Of a stretch of 23,670 nucleotides of DNA, positions 15,901-23,670 are shown one piece after another (position 1 is the first letter of the stretch; the number at the start of each line of letters is the position of its first letter). The stretch is taken from assembly GCA_964561005.1 (NCBI GenBank), contig CAZLNO010000064.1, forward strand, positions 1 through 23,670, read 5' to 3'. Below the pieces are notes generated by a model that was not told where the DNA came from, did no database searches, and saw nothing but the letters and a program-made list of their open reading frames with translations. Source of the DNA: CAZLNO01 sp964561005. GTDB lineage: Bacteria > Pseudomonadota > Alphaproteobacteria > Kiloniellales > Rhodovibrionaceae. The translations under genes and the position numbers were made by a program.

Positions 15901-17379
15901 ATGCGGCCTGCCACGGAAGTCCTGAGCGTCGAGGAGACCTACCGCGCCGACCAGGCCGCCGCCGCGGCCGGCGTGCCCGGCGTGACCCTGATGGAGGACG
16001 CGGGGCGCGCCGTGGCCGAGGCGCTGGACGCGCGCTTCCCGCGCGGCCGCGCGGCCGTGCTCTGCGGGCCCGGCAACAACGGCGGCGATGGCTTTGTCGC
16101 CGCCCGCCACCTGCGGGACATGGGTTGGCGGGTCCGGCTGGGACTGCTGGGCAGCCGCGAAACGCTATCCGGCGACGCCGCTCGTCATGCCGAGCTGTGG
16201 GACGGTCCCGTCGAGGCGCTTTCGCCGGACGTGTTGAACGGGGCCGAAGTGGCGGTGGATGCCCTCTTCGGCGCCGGTCTCAGCCGGCCGCTGTCGGGGG
16301 CGCCGCAAGCCGTGGTCGAGGCTCTGGCCGAGCGCGGCATCCCCGTGCTGGCGGTGGACGTGCCCAGCGGCCTGCGCGGGGACGACGGCCAGGTGCTCGG
16401 CGAAACCGCCGTCGCCGCCGCGCTGACGGTGACCTTCTTTCGCAAGAAGCCCGGCCATCTGCTGCTGCCGGGCCGACAGCTCTGCGGCGAGACGACCGTC
16501 GCGGACATCGGCATTCCGGCCAAGGTACTGGAGAACATCCAGCCCCGAACCTTCGAGAACGATCCGGCGCTGTGGCGGGATCGCTGGCCCTGGCGGCGGC
16601 CCGACTCGCACAAGTACAGCTACGGCCATGCGGTCGTGCTTGGCGGCGCCGTGACGACCGGGGCGGGGCGCCTGGCGGCGGCGGCGGCGCTGCGCAGCGG
16701 CGCGGGCCTGGTCACCGTGGCGGCACCGCGCGAGGCCCTGCCGATCTACGCGGCCGAGATGCCCAGCCTGATCACGGCGCCGGTCGACACCGAGGCGGAG
16801 CTTCGCGAATTCCTGGACGATCCGCGCAAGAACGCGCTTCTGCTGGGGCCGGGGGCCGGCCTGTCGCGCGCGACGCGCGAGCGGGTCCGCAGGCTGCTGG
16901 CCAGCGGGCGCGCCGTCGTGCTGGACGCCGACGCCCTGACGGTCTTCCAGGACTCGCCGTCCGAGCTGGCCGACGCGATCGAAGGCCCTGTCGTGCTGAC
17001 CCCCCATGAGGGCGAGTTCGCGCGGATCTTCCCCGACCTGGATGGGGACAAGCTCACCCGGGCCCGCGCCGCGGCGGCGCGCAGCGGCGCCATCGTGCTT
17101 CTCAAGGGCTACGACAGCGTGATCGCGGCGCCTGACGGTCGCGCGGCCATCAACAGCAACGCACCCGCCGAGCTGGCCACAGCCGGGGCCGGGGATGTCC
17201 TGGCCGGCGTCGTGCTCGGCGCCCTGGCACAAGGGCTTGACGCATTCGAGGCAGCCTGCGCGGGTACGTGGCTGCATGGTGCGGCCGCTCAGGGGCATGG
17301 ACCAGGTCTGATCGCCCAGGATCTCCCCCCGCGCCTGCCGGCCGTGCTCAGGCGCCTGCGCGACGGCGCGAACGCGTGA
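15901..17379 (+). CDS. nnr: Bifunctional NAD(P)H-hydrate epimerase / ADP-dependent NAD(P)H-hydrate dehydratase
   Basis: This enzyme repairs hydrated NADH and NADPH: the amino domain epimerises R- to S-hydrate, and the carboxyl domain dehydrates the S form using ADP. The 492-residue length is that of the fused YjeF type. YjeF_N covers about 1-215, with GPGNNGGDG at 56-64, VDALFGAGLSRP (119-130) and VDVPSG (152-157). YjeF_C covers about 225-487, with HKYSYGHAVVLGG (237-249), LTPHEGEFARIF (366-377) and the ATP/ADP-site motif TAGAGDVLAG (427-436), including Asp432. Every expected motif is present. A GAGGGAGGG ribosome site precedes the ATG at 15901. In many proteobacteria the gene is paired with glnB/glnA or tsaE; here it follows an M48 protease gene. 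Confidence 0.96.
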   Translation: MRPATEVLSVEETYRADQAAAAAGVPGVTLMEDAGRAVAEALDARFPRGRAAVLCGPGNNGGDGFVAARHLRDMGWRVRLGLLGSRETLSGDAARHAELWDGPVEALSPDVLNGAEVAVDALFGAGLSRPLSGAPQAVVEALAERGIPVLAVDVPSGLRGDDGQVLGETAVAAALTVTFFRKKPGHLLLPGRQLCGETTVADIGIPAKVLENIQPRTFENDPALWRDRWPWRRPDSHKYSYGHAVVLGGAVTTGAGRLAAAAALRSGAGLVTVAAPREALPIYAAEMPSLITAPVDTEAELREFLDDPRKNALLLGPGAGLSRATRERVRRLLASGRAVVLDADALTVFQDSPSELADAIEGPVVLTPHEGEFARIFPDLDGDKLTRARAAAARSGAIVLLKGYDSVIAAPDGRAAINSNAPAELATAGAGDVLAGVVLGALAQGLDAFEAACAGTWLHGAAAQGHGPGLIAQDLPPRLPAVLRRLRDGANA

Positions 17380-17536
17380 CGGATATTTGCTATTCGAAAC
17401 GAAACAGCGGCACGACCGACCACTCGCTTTCCTGTCGACCACGACATGAGGGCGTCATCCGTTCGCAGGTAATCAGGCCGAGTTGGGGGCGAATGTCTGT
17501 AGCCTGTCCGAATATTTTTTCCGTTTTCCAGACTGT

Positions 17537-17551
17537 TTAACTCATACTTAA
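17537..17551. promoter_or_regulatory. Perfect CtrA-type site TTAA-N7-TTAA
   Basis: TTAA (17537-17540), CTCATAC, TTAA (17548-17551) is an exact match to the CtrA binding consensus of alphaproteobacteria. It lies in an AT-rich stretch (about 17505-17570), 79 bases upstream of the small-protein start codon, in an otherwise very GC-rich window. CtrA is the cell-cycle and motility response regulator of this class. Binding is inferred from the motif alone. Confidence 0.5.
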
Positions 17552-17630
17552 TAAACCAAACCTCATCGTGAACCCTGGCTCCGCCCGGAGCCGGAACCAG
17601 GAACACCGGCCGGGATCAAGGCAGGACGGC

Positions 17631-17891
17631 ATGTTGGCATCCGCTCTCGATCGTCTGGGACTGAAGCGTCGGCACGCCCCGGTTACGCCGGGGGCCGTCT
17701 ACAGCCATCAAAGCGACAACGTGACCACGGAGACCGCGCGGGTCCTTTCGGTCGACCATGACCTGGCCGGAATCGCCCACGTTCGCTTCCGAGTCACCAT
17801 TCAGCGCAACGACACCACCTTCGTCGACGAGGTGCGGCTCTTGTCGGCCGAGAGCTTTCTTGCCCGCTTTTGCGAGCGGCACCACGGTTAG
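17631..17891 (+). CDS. Small protein of unknown function
   Basis: An 86-residue protein, unrecognised. It begins MLASALDRLGLKRRH, then continues with a probable small beta-rich domain: VYSHQSDNVTTETARVLSVD, then GIAHVRFRVTIQR, then FVDEVRLLSAESFLARF. There is no signal peptide or membrane segment. The ATG at 17631 has AGGACGG just upstream. It has its own AT-rich upstream region with a perfect CtrA-type site. The following E1 gene starts 113 bases later on the same strand, so read-through is possible. The evidence for coding is the defined start, the fitting codon use and the structured pattern of hydrophobic strands. Confidence 0.7.
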   Translation: MLASALDRLGLKRRHAPVTPGAVYSHQSDNVTTETARVLSVDHDLAGIAHVRFRVTIQRNDTTFVDEVRLLSAESFLARFCERHHG

Positions 17892-18004
17892 GCCCGTTTG
17901 CTTCGCCGTCACCGGACAGTCGCCATCACCGGACCTTGCCAGCGGGCCCATGACGGCCGAAGATGGCCGCCACGTGACGATGCCCACGACAAGGGTGGTG
18001 GCTG

Positions 18005-20431
18005 ATGGCCCAGCAACTGCGGCGGCGGCCGGCGCCGGAGTCCGCGACGGCCCCGGACAAACTGACGATCCTGAAGGCGCTGGAGAAGAAGGTTCTCTGG
18101 CTGTCCGCCTGGACGATCCACAACGCCAACAACCTGCGCCCGAACCCCGACGGCCTGAAGGTCGGCGGGCACCAGGCCTCCTGCGCCTCGCTGGTGACGC
18201 TGATGACGGCGCTCTACCTGGATGTCCTGCGGCCGGAGGACCGCGTCGCGGTGAAGCCGCACGCCAGCCCGGTGTTCCACGCCCTGCAGTACCTCCTGGG
18301 CCAGCAGGACGCGGACAAGCTGCGGGCGTTTCGCGGCTACGGCGGCGCGCAGTCCTATCCCTCGCGCACCAAGGACAGCGACGACGTGGACTTCTCCACC
18401 GGCTCGGTGGGGCTGGGCGTGGCGATGACCTCCTTCGCCAGCCTGGTGCAGGACTACGTGCATCTGAAGGGCCTGATGGGGGAGCGTCCGCCGGGGCGCA
18501 TGGTGGCGCTGGTGGGCGACGCCGAACTGGACGAGGGCAACATCTACGAGTGCCTGCTGGAGGGCTGGAAGCACGACGTCCGCAACGTCTGGTGGATCAT
18601 CGACTACAACCGCCAGAGCCTGGACAGCGTGGTGAGCGACCGCCTGTTCGGCCAGATCGACCGCCTGTTCGACACCATGGGCTGGGAGGTCATCACGCTG
18701 AAGTACGGCCGCAAGCTGCAGGCCGCTTTCCGGCAGCCTGGCGGCGAGGCCTTGCGGCAGTGGATCGACGACTGCCCGAACTCGCTCTACTCGGCGCTGG
18801 TGTTCAAGGGCGGCGCGGCCTGGCGGGCGCACCTGCAGAGCGACCTGGGCCGCGAGCCGGGCGTGCTGGAGCTGCTGGAGCAGTACGACGACGCCGAGCT
18901 GCACGCGCTCATGACGAATCTGGCCGGGCACGACATGGAGGTGGTGCTGGAGACGCTGCACGGCCTCGAGGGCGACCGGCCGAAGTGCCTGATCGCCTAC
19001 ACCATCAAGGGCATGGGCCTGCCCTTCGCCGGCCACAAGGACAACCATGCGGGCATCATGAACGAGGCCCAGATGGCCGAGTTCCAGCGCCGCAACGGCG
19101 TGCCCGAGGGCGCGGAGTGGGATCGCTTCGCCGGGCTCGACCTGCCGGCGGAGACGCTGGACCGTTTCCTTGAGGAGGTGCCCTTCGCCGCCCGCGGCTC
19201 CCGGCGCGAGAAGGCGCCGGCCGTCGAGGTGCCGCGGCGGTTGCCGGTGCCGACGGGTGAGCGGATGTCGACCCAGGAGGGCTTCGGCAAGATCCTGGCG
19301 GAGATCGCGCGCGAGGACAGCGAGCTGGCCGCGCGCATCGTGACCGCCTCGCCCGACGTGACGGTGTCGACCAACCTCGCGGGCTGGGTGAACCGGCGCG
19401 GCATCTGGAGCCGGCATCGCCGCGCCGACATCTTCCGGGAGGAGAAGGTCGTCTCCGCCCACCAGTGGGGCATGTCGCCGGACGGCCAGCACTTCGAGCT
19501 GGGCATCGCCGAGAACAACCTGTTCATCCTGCTGGCCGCGGCGGGGCTGTCGCACGAGCTGTTCGGCGCCCGGCTGCTGCCGGTGGCCACGCTCTACGAT
19601 CCCTTCATCCTGCGCGGCCTGGATGCCCTGAACTACGCCTGTTACCAGGATGCGCGCTTCATGCTGGTGGCGACGCCCTCGGGCATCTCGCTGGCGCCGG
19701 AGGGCGGGGCGCACCAGTCGATCGGCACGCCGCCGGTCGGCATGAGCCAGGACGGCCTGGCCGCCTTCGAGCCGGCCTTCGTGGACGAACTGGCGACCAT
19801 CATGCGCTGGGGCTTCGATTACCTGCAGCGCGACGGCACGGGGCGGCCGGCAAGCGACTGGCTGCGCGACGTGGAGGGCGGCTCGGTTTACCTGCGCCTG
19901 TCGACGCGGGCGGTCGAGCAGCCGCGACGCACGCTGACGCCCGAACTGGAACGTGACGTCATTGCCGGCGGATACTGGCTCTACCCGCCGGCCGAGGGCA
20001 GCGAGCTGGCGATCGTCTACACCGGCGCCGTGGCGCCGCAGGCGCTGGCCGCGCACGCCGCGCTCCAGGAAGAAATCCCGGGCGCCGGGCTGCTGGCCGT
20101 CACCTCTGCCGACCGGCTGCACGCCGGCTGGGCCGCCGCACAGAAGGTTCGGCAGGCCGGGGAAGGTGCCGTGCCCAGCGCCGCGGTGGAGGAACTGCTG
20201 GCGCCGCTGGCCCCGGATGCGACGCTGGTGACCGTGCACGATGGCCACCCGGCCACGCTGGCCTGGCTGGGAGCCGTGCAGGGGCACCACGTGCAGGCGC
20301 TGGGCGTCGAGCACTTCGGGCAGTCCGGCACGCTGTCGGACCTGTACGCGCATTACCGCATCGACGAGGACGCCATCCTCGACGCTTGTGCCGCCGGTCT
20401 CGTGGCCCGCCGGCGGGGCCGGAGGATCTAG
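18005..20431 (+). CDS. AceE-like thiamine-diphosphate 2-oxoacid dehydrogenase E1 (transketolase-like)
   Basis: An 808-residue homodimeric-type E1 related to pyruvate dehydrogenase AceE (887 residues in E. coli) and to MdeB, the oxobutyrate dehydrogenase E1. The thiamine-diphosphate motif GDAELDEGN (171-179) ends at Asn202 in DYN. The pyrimidine-domain glutamate is Glu503 in GIAENN. Other matches are NNLRPNPDGLKVGGHQASC (42-60) and KGMGLPFAGHKDN. No E2 or E3 gene is beside it, and alphaproteobacterial pyruvate dehydrogenase normally uses the separate alpha/beta E1, so this is probably a second, differently used E1. The substrate cannot be read from the sequence. The start at 18005 has AAGGGTGG upstream. 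Confidence 0.9.
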   Translation: MAQQLRRRPAPESATAPDKLTILKALEKKVLWLSAWTIHNANNLRPNPDGLKVGGHQASCASLVTLMTALYLDVLRPEDRVAVKPHASPVFHALQYLLGQQDADKLRAFRGYGGAQSYPSRTKDSDDVDFSTGSVGLGVAMTSFASLVQDYVHLKGLMGERPPGRMVALVGDAELDEGNIYECLLEGWKHDVRNVWWIIDYNRQSLDSVVSDRLFGQIDRLFDTMGWEVITLKYGRKLQAAFRQPGGEALRQWIDDCPNSLYSALVFKGGAAWRAHLQSDLGREPGVLELLEQYDDAELHALMTNLAGHDMEVVLETLHGLEGDRPKCLIAYTIKGMGLPFAGHKDNHAGIMNEAQMAEFQRRNGVPEGAEWDRFAGLDLPAETLDRFLEEVPFAARGSRREKAPAVEVPRRLPVPTGERMSTQEGFGKILAEIAREDSELAARIVTASPDVTVSTNLAGWVNRRGIWSRHRRADIFREEKVVSAHQWGMSPDGQHFELGIAENNLFILLAAAGLSHELFGARLLPVATLYDPFILRGLDALNYACYQDARFMLVATPSGISLAPEGGAHQSIGTPPVGMSQDGLAAFEPAFVDELATIMRWGFDYLQRDGTGRPASDWLRDVEGGSVYLRLSTRAVEQPRRTLTPELERDVIAGGYWLYPPAEGSELAIVYTGAVAPQALAAHAALQEEIPGAGLLAVTSADRLHAGWAAAQKVRQAGEGAVPSAAVEELLAPLAPDATLVTVHDGHPATLAWLGAVQGHHVQALGVEHFGQSGTLSDLYAHYRIDEDAILDACAAGLVARRRGRRI

Positions 20432-20475
20432 CCCTTTTCGCCGGTCGCGCGGCTGCCTAATTCGTCCGCGGGCGG

Positions 20476-20502
20476 TTGCGTCCGGCGCGGCGATGGTATA
20501 GA
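20476..20502 (+). promoter_or_regulatory. Candidate promoter of tRNA-Leu
   Basis: TATAGA (20497-20502) makes a good -10 element, with TTGCGT (20476-20481) 15 bases upstream as a shortly spaced -35. The transcript would begin about 15 bases before the mature tRNA end. Confidence 0.4.
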
Positions 20503-20524
20503 CGACCACACCGCACCGGCGTCC

Positions 20525-20609
20525 GCGGGCGTGGCGGAATTGGTAGACGCGCTGGTTTTAGGTACCAGTGGGGCGACCCGTGGGGGTTCGAGTCCCTCCG
20601 CCCGCACCA
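20525..20609 (+). tRNA. tRNA-Leu (anticodon UAG)
   Basis: An 85-base class II tRNA with the CCA end encoded. The acceptor arms GCGGGCG and CGCCCGC pair fully. The D region has the A-box-like TGGCGGAATTGGTAGACGC. The anticodon stem CTGGT/ACCAG (20552-20556, 20564-20568) encloses loop TTTAGGT with anticodon TAG at 20559-20561, reading CUA and other CUN codons. A variable arm (about GTGGGGCGACCCGT) and the T arm GGGGGTTCGAGTCCCTC follow. It sits directly before tig, as in many alphaproteobacteria. Confidence 0.97.
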
Positions 20610-20684
20610 GGCGCGCACACCGGCCGCGCGACGCGCGCGACGCGATCCGAACATGCCAACGCGACGAAAGGGGCCGAGCGGTCC

Positions 20685-22049
20685 ATGCAAGTTACCGAGA
20701 CGCACGCCGAAGGTCTGAAACGCGAGTACAAGGTCGTCGTCGACGCCGACGAGATCGACGAGAAGGTCCAGAACCGCCTGCAGGAAGTCGGCAAGGACGC
20801 CCGCATCCCCGGCTTCCGCCCCGGCAAGGCGCCGATGAGCATCCTGCGACAGCGCTTTGGCCAGGCGGTGCTGGGCGAGGTGCTGGAGCGTGCGGTCAAC
20901 GACAGCTCGCAGCAGGCGCTCACCGAGCGCGGCCTGCGTCCGGCGCAGCAGCCCCGCATCGAGATCGAGTCCTTCGACCAGGGCAAGGATCTCGAATACA
21001 AGATGTCGATGGAGCTGCTCCCCGACATCGAGCCCATGGACTTCTCCGGGATCGAGCTGGAGCGCCTCAAGGTCGCCGTGCCGGACAGCGAGGTCGACGA
21101 GGCCCTGGAGCGCCTGGCCGCGCAAATGAAGGACAGCAAGCCGCTGGAGAACGAGCGGCCGGCCGAGAAGGGCGACGTGCTGGTCATCGATTTCAAGGGC
21201 ACGGTCGACGGCGAGCCCTATCCCGGCATGGAGGCCGAGGACCATCACCTGGAGCTCGGCTCCAGCAGCTTCATCGAGGGCTTCGAGGACCAGCTCGCCG
21301 GGGTGAAGCCCGGCGAGGAGCGGGAGGTCACGGTCACCTTCCCGGAAGGCTACGGCAACGAGCAGCTTGCCGGAAAGGAGGCCGTCTTCCAGGTCAAGGT
21401 CAAGGAAATCCGCGAAAGCGTGCCGCTGCCCATCGACGACGAGCTCGCCAAGAAGATGGGCGAGGAGAGCCTGGACGACCTGAAGGCGCGCGTGCGCGAG
21501 CGGCTGCAGCAGGACTACGAGGAGGTGGCGCGCACGCGGATGAAGCGGCGCCTGCTTGATAAGCTCGCCGAGGCGCATACCTTCGAGGTGCCGCCGTCGA
21601 TGGTCGACTCCGAGTTCGAGCAGATCTGGCAGCAGATCGAGCACGACCGCGAGCACGGCCGGCTGGACTCCGAGGACGCGGGCAAGAGCGAGGAAGAGCT
21701 GAAGGCCGACTATCGGCAGATCGCCGAGCGGCGCGTGCGTCTTGGCCTGTTGCTGTCGGAGGTCGGGAGGCGCAACAACATCGAGGTCACCCAGGACGAG
21801 CTGAACCAGGCCCTGCTGCGCGAGGTTCAGCGTCATCCGGGGCAGGAGCGCCAGGTCTTCGACTACTACCAGAACAACCCGAACGCCCTGGCCGCGTTGC
21901 GGGCGCCGGTCTACGAGGACAAGGTCATCGATTATATCCTCGAACTGGCCAGCGTGAGCGAGCGCGAGGTTTCGCCCGAGGAACTTCGCAAGGAGCTCGA
22001 GGCGGAGAGCGGCGAAAGCGGCGGCGAGACCGAGGAAGCGGCGAGCTGA
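20685..22049 (+). CDS. tig: Trigger factor (ribosome-associated chaperone and peptidyl-prolyl isomerase)
   Basis: Trigger factor binds at the ribosome exit tunnel and shields nascent chains. The 454-residue product has the ribosome-docking signature GFRPGK (43-48) in its amino domain. An FKBP-type isomerase domain lies at about 160-245 (GDVLVIDFKGTVDG, GSSSFIEGFEDQLAG, TFPEGYG). A long helical carboxyl chaperone domain follows and ends in an acidic Glu/Ser-rich tail. The ATG at 20685 is chosen because the conserved domain starts there. The upstream extension of the frame runs through the tRNA and cannot be coding. AAAGGGG stands 11 bases upstream, slightly far. Confidence 0.97.
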   Translation: MQVTETHAEGLKREYKVVVDADEIDEKVQNRLQEVGKDARIPGFRPGKAPMSILRQRFGQAVLGEVLERAVNDSSQQALTERGLRPAQQPRIEIESFDQGKDLEYKMSMELLPDIEPMDFSGIELERLKVAVPDSEVDEALERLAAQMKDSKPLENERPAEKGDVLVIDFKGTVDGEPYPGMEAEDHHLELGSSSFIEGFEDQLAGVKPGEEREVTVTFPEGYGNEQLAGKEAVFQVKVKEIRESVPLPIDDELAKKMGEESLDDLKARVRERLQQDYEEVARTRMKRRLLDKLAEAHTFEVPPSMVDSEFEQIWQQIEHDREHGRLDSEDAGKSEEELKADYRQIAERRVRLGLLLSEVGRRNNIEVTQDELNQALLREVQRHPGQERQVFDYYQNNPNALAALRAPVYEDKVIDYILELASVSEREVSPEELRKELEAESGESGGETEEAAS

Positions 22050-22051
22050 CG

Positions 22052-22081
22052 ACGGGTCTGCCCGTGCGGCGGCAAGGCCGC
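22052..22081 (+). other. Two adjacent small hairpins between tig and clpP
   Basis: ACGGG-TCTG-CCCGT (22052-22065) is followed directly by GCGGC-GGCAAG-GCCGC (22066-22081). TTTT occurs eight bases after the second stem. This could be a weak terminator or a processing site that separates tig and clpP levels. The T run is too short and too far for a confident terminator call. Confidence 0.35.
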
Positions 22082-22111
22082 GGCGCAGTTTTGCGATTGG
22101 GACGGAACACG

Positions 22112-22744
22112 ATGAGCGATTCGCACGAAATCCAGATGAACAGCCTCGTCCCCATGGTGGTCGAGCAGACGAACCGGGGCGAGCGGGCCTACGATATCTT
22201 CTCCCGGCTGCTGAAGGAGCGGATCGTCTTCCTGACCGGGCCGATCAACGACGGGGTCGCCAGCCTGATCTGCGCCCAGCTCCTCTATCTGGAATCCGAG
22301 AATCCCAACAAGGATATCGCGTTCTACATCAACTCTCCGGGCGGCATCGTTTCCTCCGGCCTGGCGATCTACGACACCATGCAGTACATCCGACCGGACG
22401 TCTCGACGGTCTGCGTCGGCCAGGCGGCCTCCGCCGGCTCGCTGCTGCTGATGGCCGGGGCCAAGGGCAAGCGCTTCTGCCTGCCCAATTCCAAGGTGAT
22501 GGTCCATCAGCCCTCCGGCGGCTTCCAGGGCCAGGCCACGGACATCGAGATCCATGCCCGCGAGATCCTGGCGACGCGGCAGCGGCTGAACGAGATCTAC
22601 GCCCACCACACCGGCCAGCCCCTCAAGGTCGTCGAGGAGGCCATGGAGCGCGACAGGTTCATGTCGGCGGAGGACTCCAAGGAGTTCGGCCTGATCGACG
22701 CCGTGGTGCAGCAGCGCCCGTCGCCCGCCGGCGAGAAGGCGTGA
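22112..22744 (+). CDS. clpP: ATP-dependent Clp protease proteolytic subunit
   Basis: ClpP forms the barrel-shaped serine protease that degrades proteins fed to it by ClpX or ClpA. The 210-residue product has the full catalytic triad: Ser107 in GQAASAGS, His132 in VMVHQPSGG and Asp181 in MERDRF. The oxyanion region YINSPGG (72-78) and the signature GKRFCLPNS (119-127) are also intact. The short amino end before MVVEQT is the usual cleaved propeptide. The ATG at 22112 gives the family start; the frame is open upstream but without similarity. It lies between tig (62-base gap) and clpX (216-base gap). Confidence 0.98.
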   Translation: MSDSHEIQMNSLVPMVVEQTNRGERAYDIFSRLLKERIVFLTGPINDGVASLICAQLLYLESENPNKDIAFYINSPGGIVSSGLAIYDTMQYIRPDVSTVCVGQAASAGSLLLMAGAKGKRFCLPNSKVMVHQPSGGFQGQATDIEIHAREILATRQRLNEIYAHHTGQPLKVVEEAMERDRFMSAEDSKEFGLIDAVVQQRPSPAGEKA

Positions 22745-22842
22745 ATGTCGGTGCAAAGGGCCCGCGCCTCGGCACGCAATCGTTAAGCAAATCTTCAGAG
22801 TGGGGCGAACACCGTTGAACCGCCGCGGAGGGACGGGGCACA

Positions 22843-22927
22843 GTCCCCGCCCGCGTCGGCGGGGTGGCTGGGCCGGCTTTGCGAATTTTTTTGCATTGTG
22901 CGGGCGGCCGGCCCATGTCTAACATGG
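22843..22927 (+). other. Inverted-repeat-rich clpP-clpX intergenic leader
   Basis: Three perfect inverted repeats follow one another: CCCCGCC-N6-GGCGGGG (22845-22864); GGGCCGGC (22870-22877) with GCCGGCCC (22907-22914), enclosing a seven-T run at 22886-22892; and CCATGT-CTA-ACATGG (22913-22927), overlapping the previous arm by two bases. GGGAC (22830-22834) can also pair with GTCCC (22843-22847), competing with the first stem. These may end clpP transcription, shape the clpX leader, or serve as operator sites. No canonical terminator is formed. Confidence 0.45.
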
Positions 22928-22960
22928 TTTGATATAGATGAAGGTGTTCACGACGGCGCC

Positions 22961-23670
<710 letters not shown>

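Noticed and set aside
13587..15914. 775-codon antisense frame across the Sel1/SPOR and protease genes
   Set aside because: Low-complexity Gln/Arg/Ala product opposite two well-supported genes.
17909..20509. 866-codon open frame antisense to the E1 gene, also crossing its upstream region
   Set aside because: Its composition is that of a shadow frame and it has no recognisable domain; the sense gene has full thiamine-enzyme motifs.

Overview
The window is chromosomal DNA of a high-GC alphaproteobacterium, most likely of the Rhodospirillales or a close order. Three things point there: the gene order uvrA / ssb / gyrA-coaD and tRNA-Leu / tig / clpP / clpX, the PAS_5-family and DUF1684 proteins, and an alphaproteobacterial-style UvrA zinc module. 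No rRNA, insertion sequence, integrase or CRISPR array is visible. This placement rests on remembered family features and gene order, not on a database search.

Left part (1-7563): the amino-terminal half of uvrA (minus strand) diverges from ssb. Between ssb and gyrA lies an accessory block. It starts with the remnant of a PLP-dependent dehydratase that keeps its head and its last residues but has lost the middle. An AT-rich leader follows, then a two-gene unit: a secreted protein built from eight Pro-x-(Asp/His)-Val helical repeats, and 16 bases downstream a membrane histidine kinase without a neighbouring response regulator. Two minus-strand genes close the block: a PAS_5-type protein and an unrecognised membrane protein with an acidic tail. 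The repeat protein plus kinase is the best candidate here for an undescribed sensory system.

Middle part (7564-15860): gyrA and coaD are tightly coupled. Then come a secreted SYLF-domain lipoprotein-like gene, a DUF1684 gene, a YqjD/YqjE-like membrane pair on the minus strand, a Sel1-repeat plus SPOR-domain envelope protein, and an M48 (HtpX-like) membrane metalloprotease. Most of these act in or on the cell envelope.

Right part (15861-23670): a bifunctional NAD(P)H-hydrate repair enzyme, a small conserved-looking protein preceded by a perfect TTAA-N7-TTAA (CtrA-type) site, a stand-alone AceE-like 2-oxoacid dehydrogenase E1, tRNA-Leu(UAG), and the protein quality-control series tig, clpP and clpX. 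clpX runs off the right edge. The clpP-clpX gap is rich in inverted repeats.
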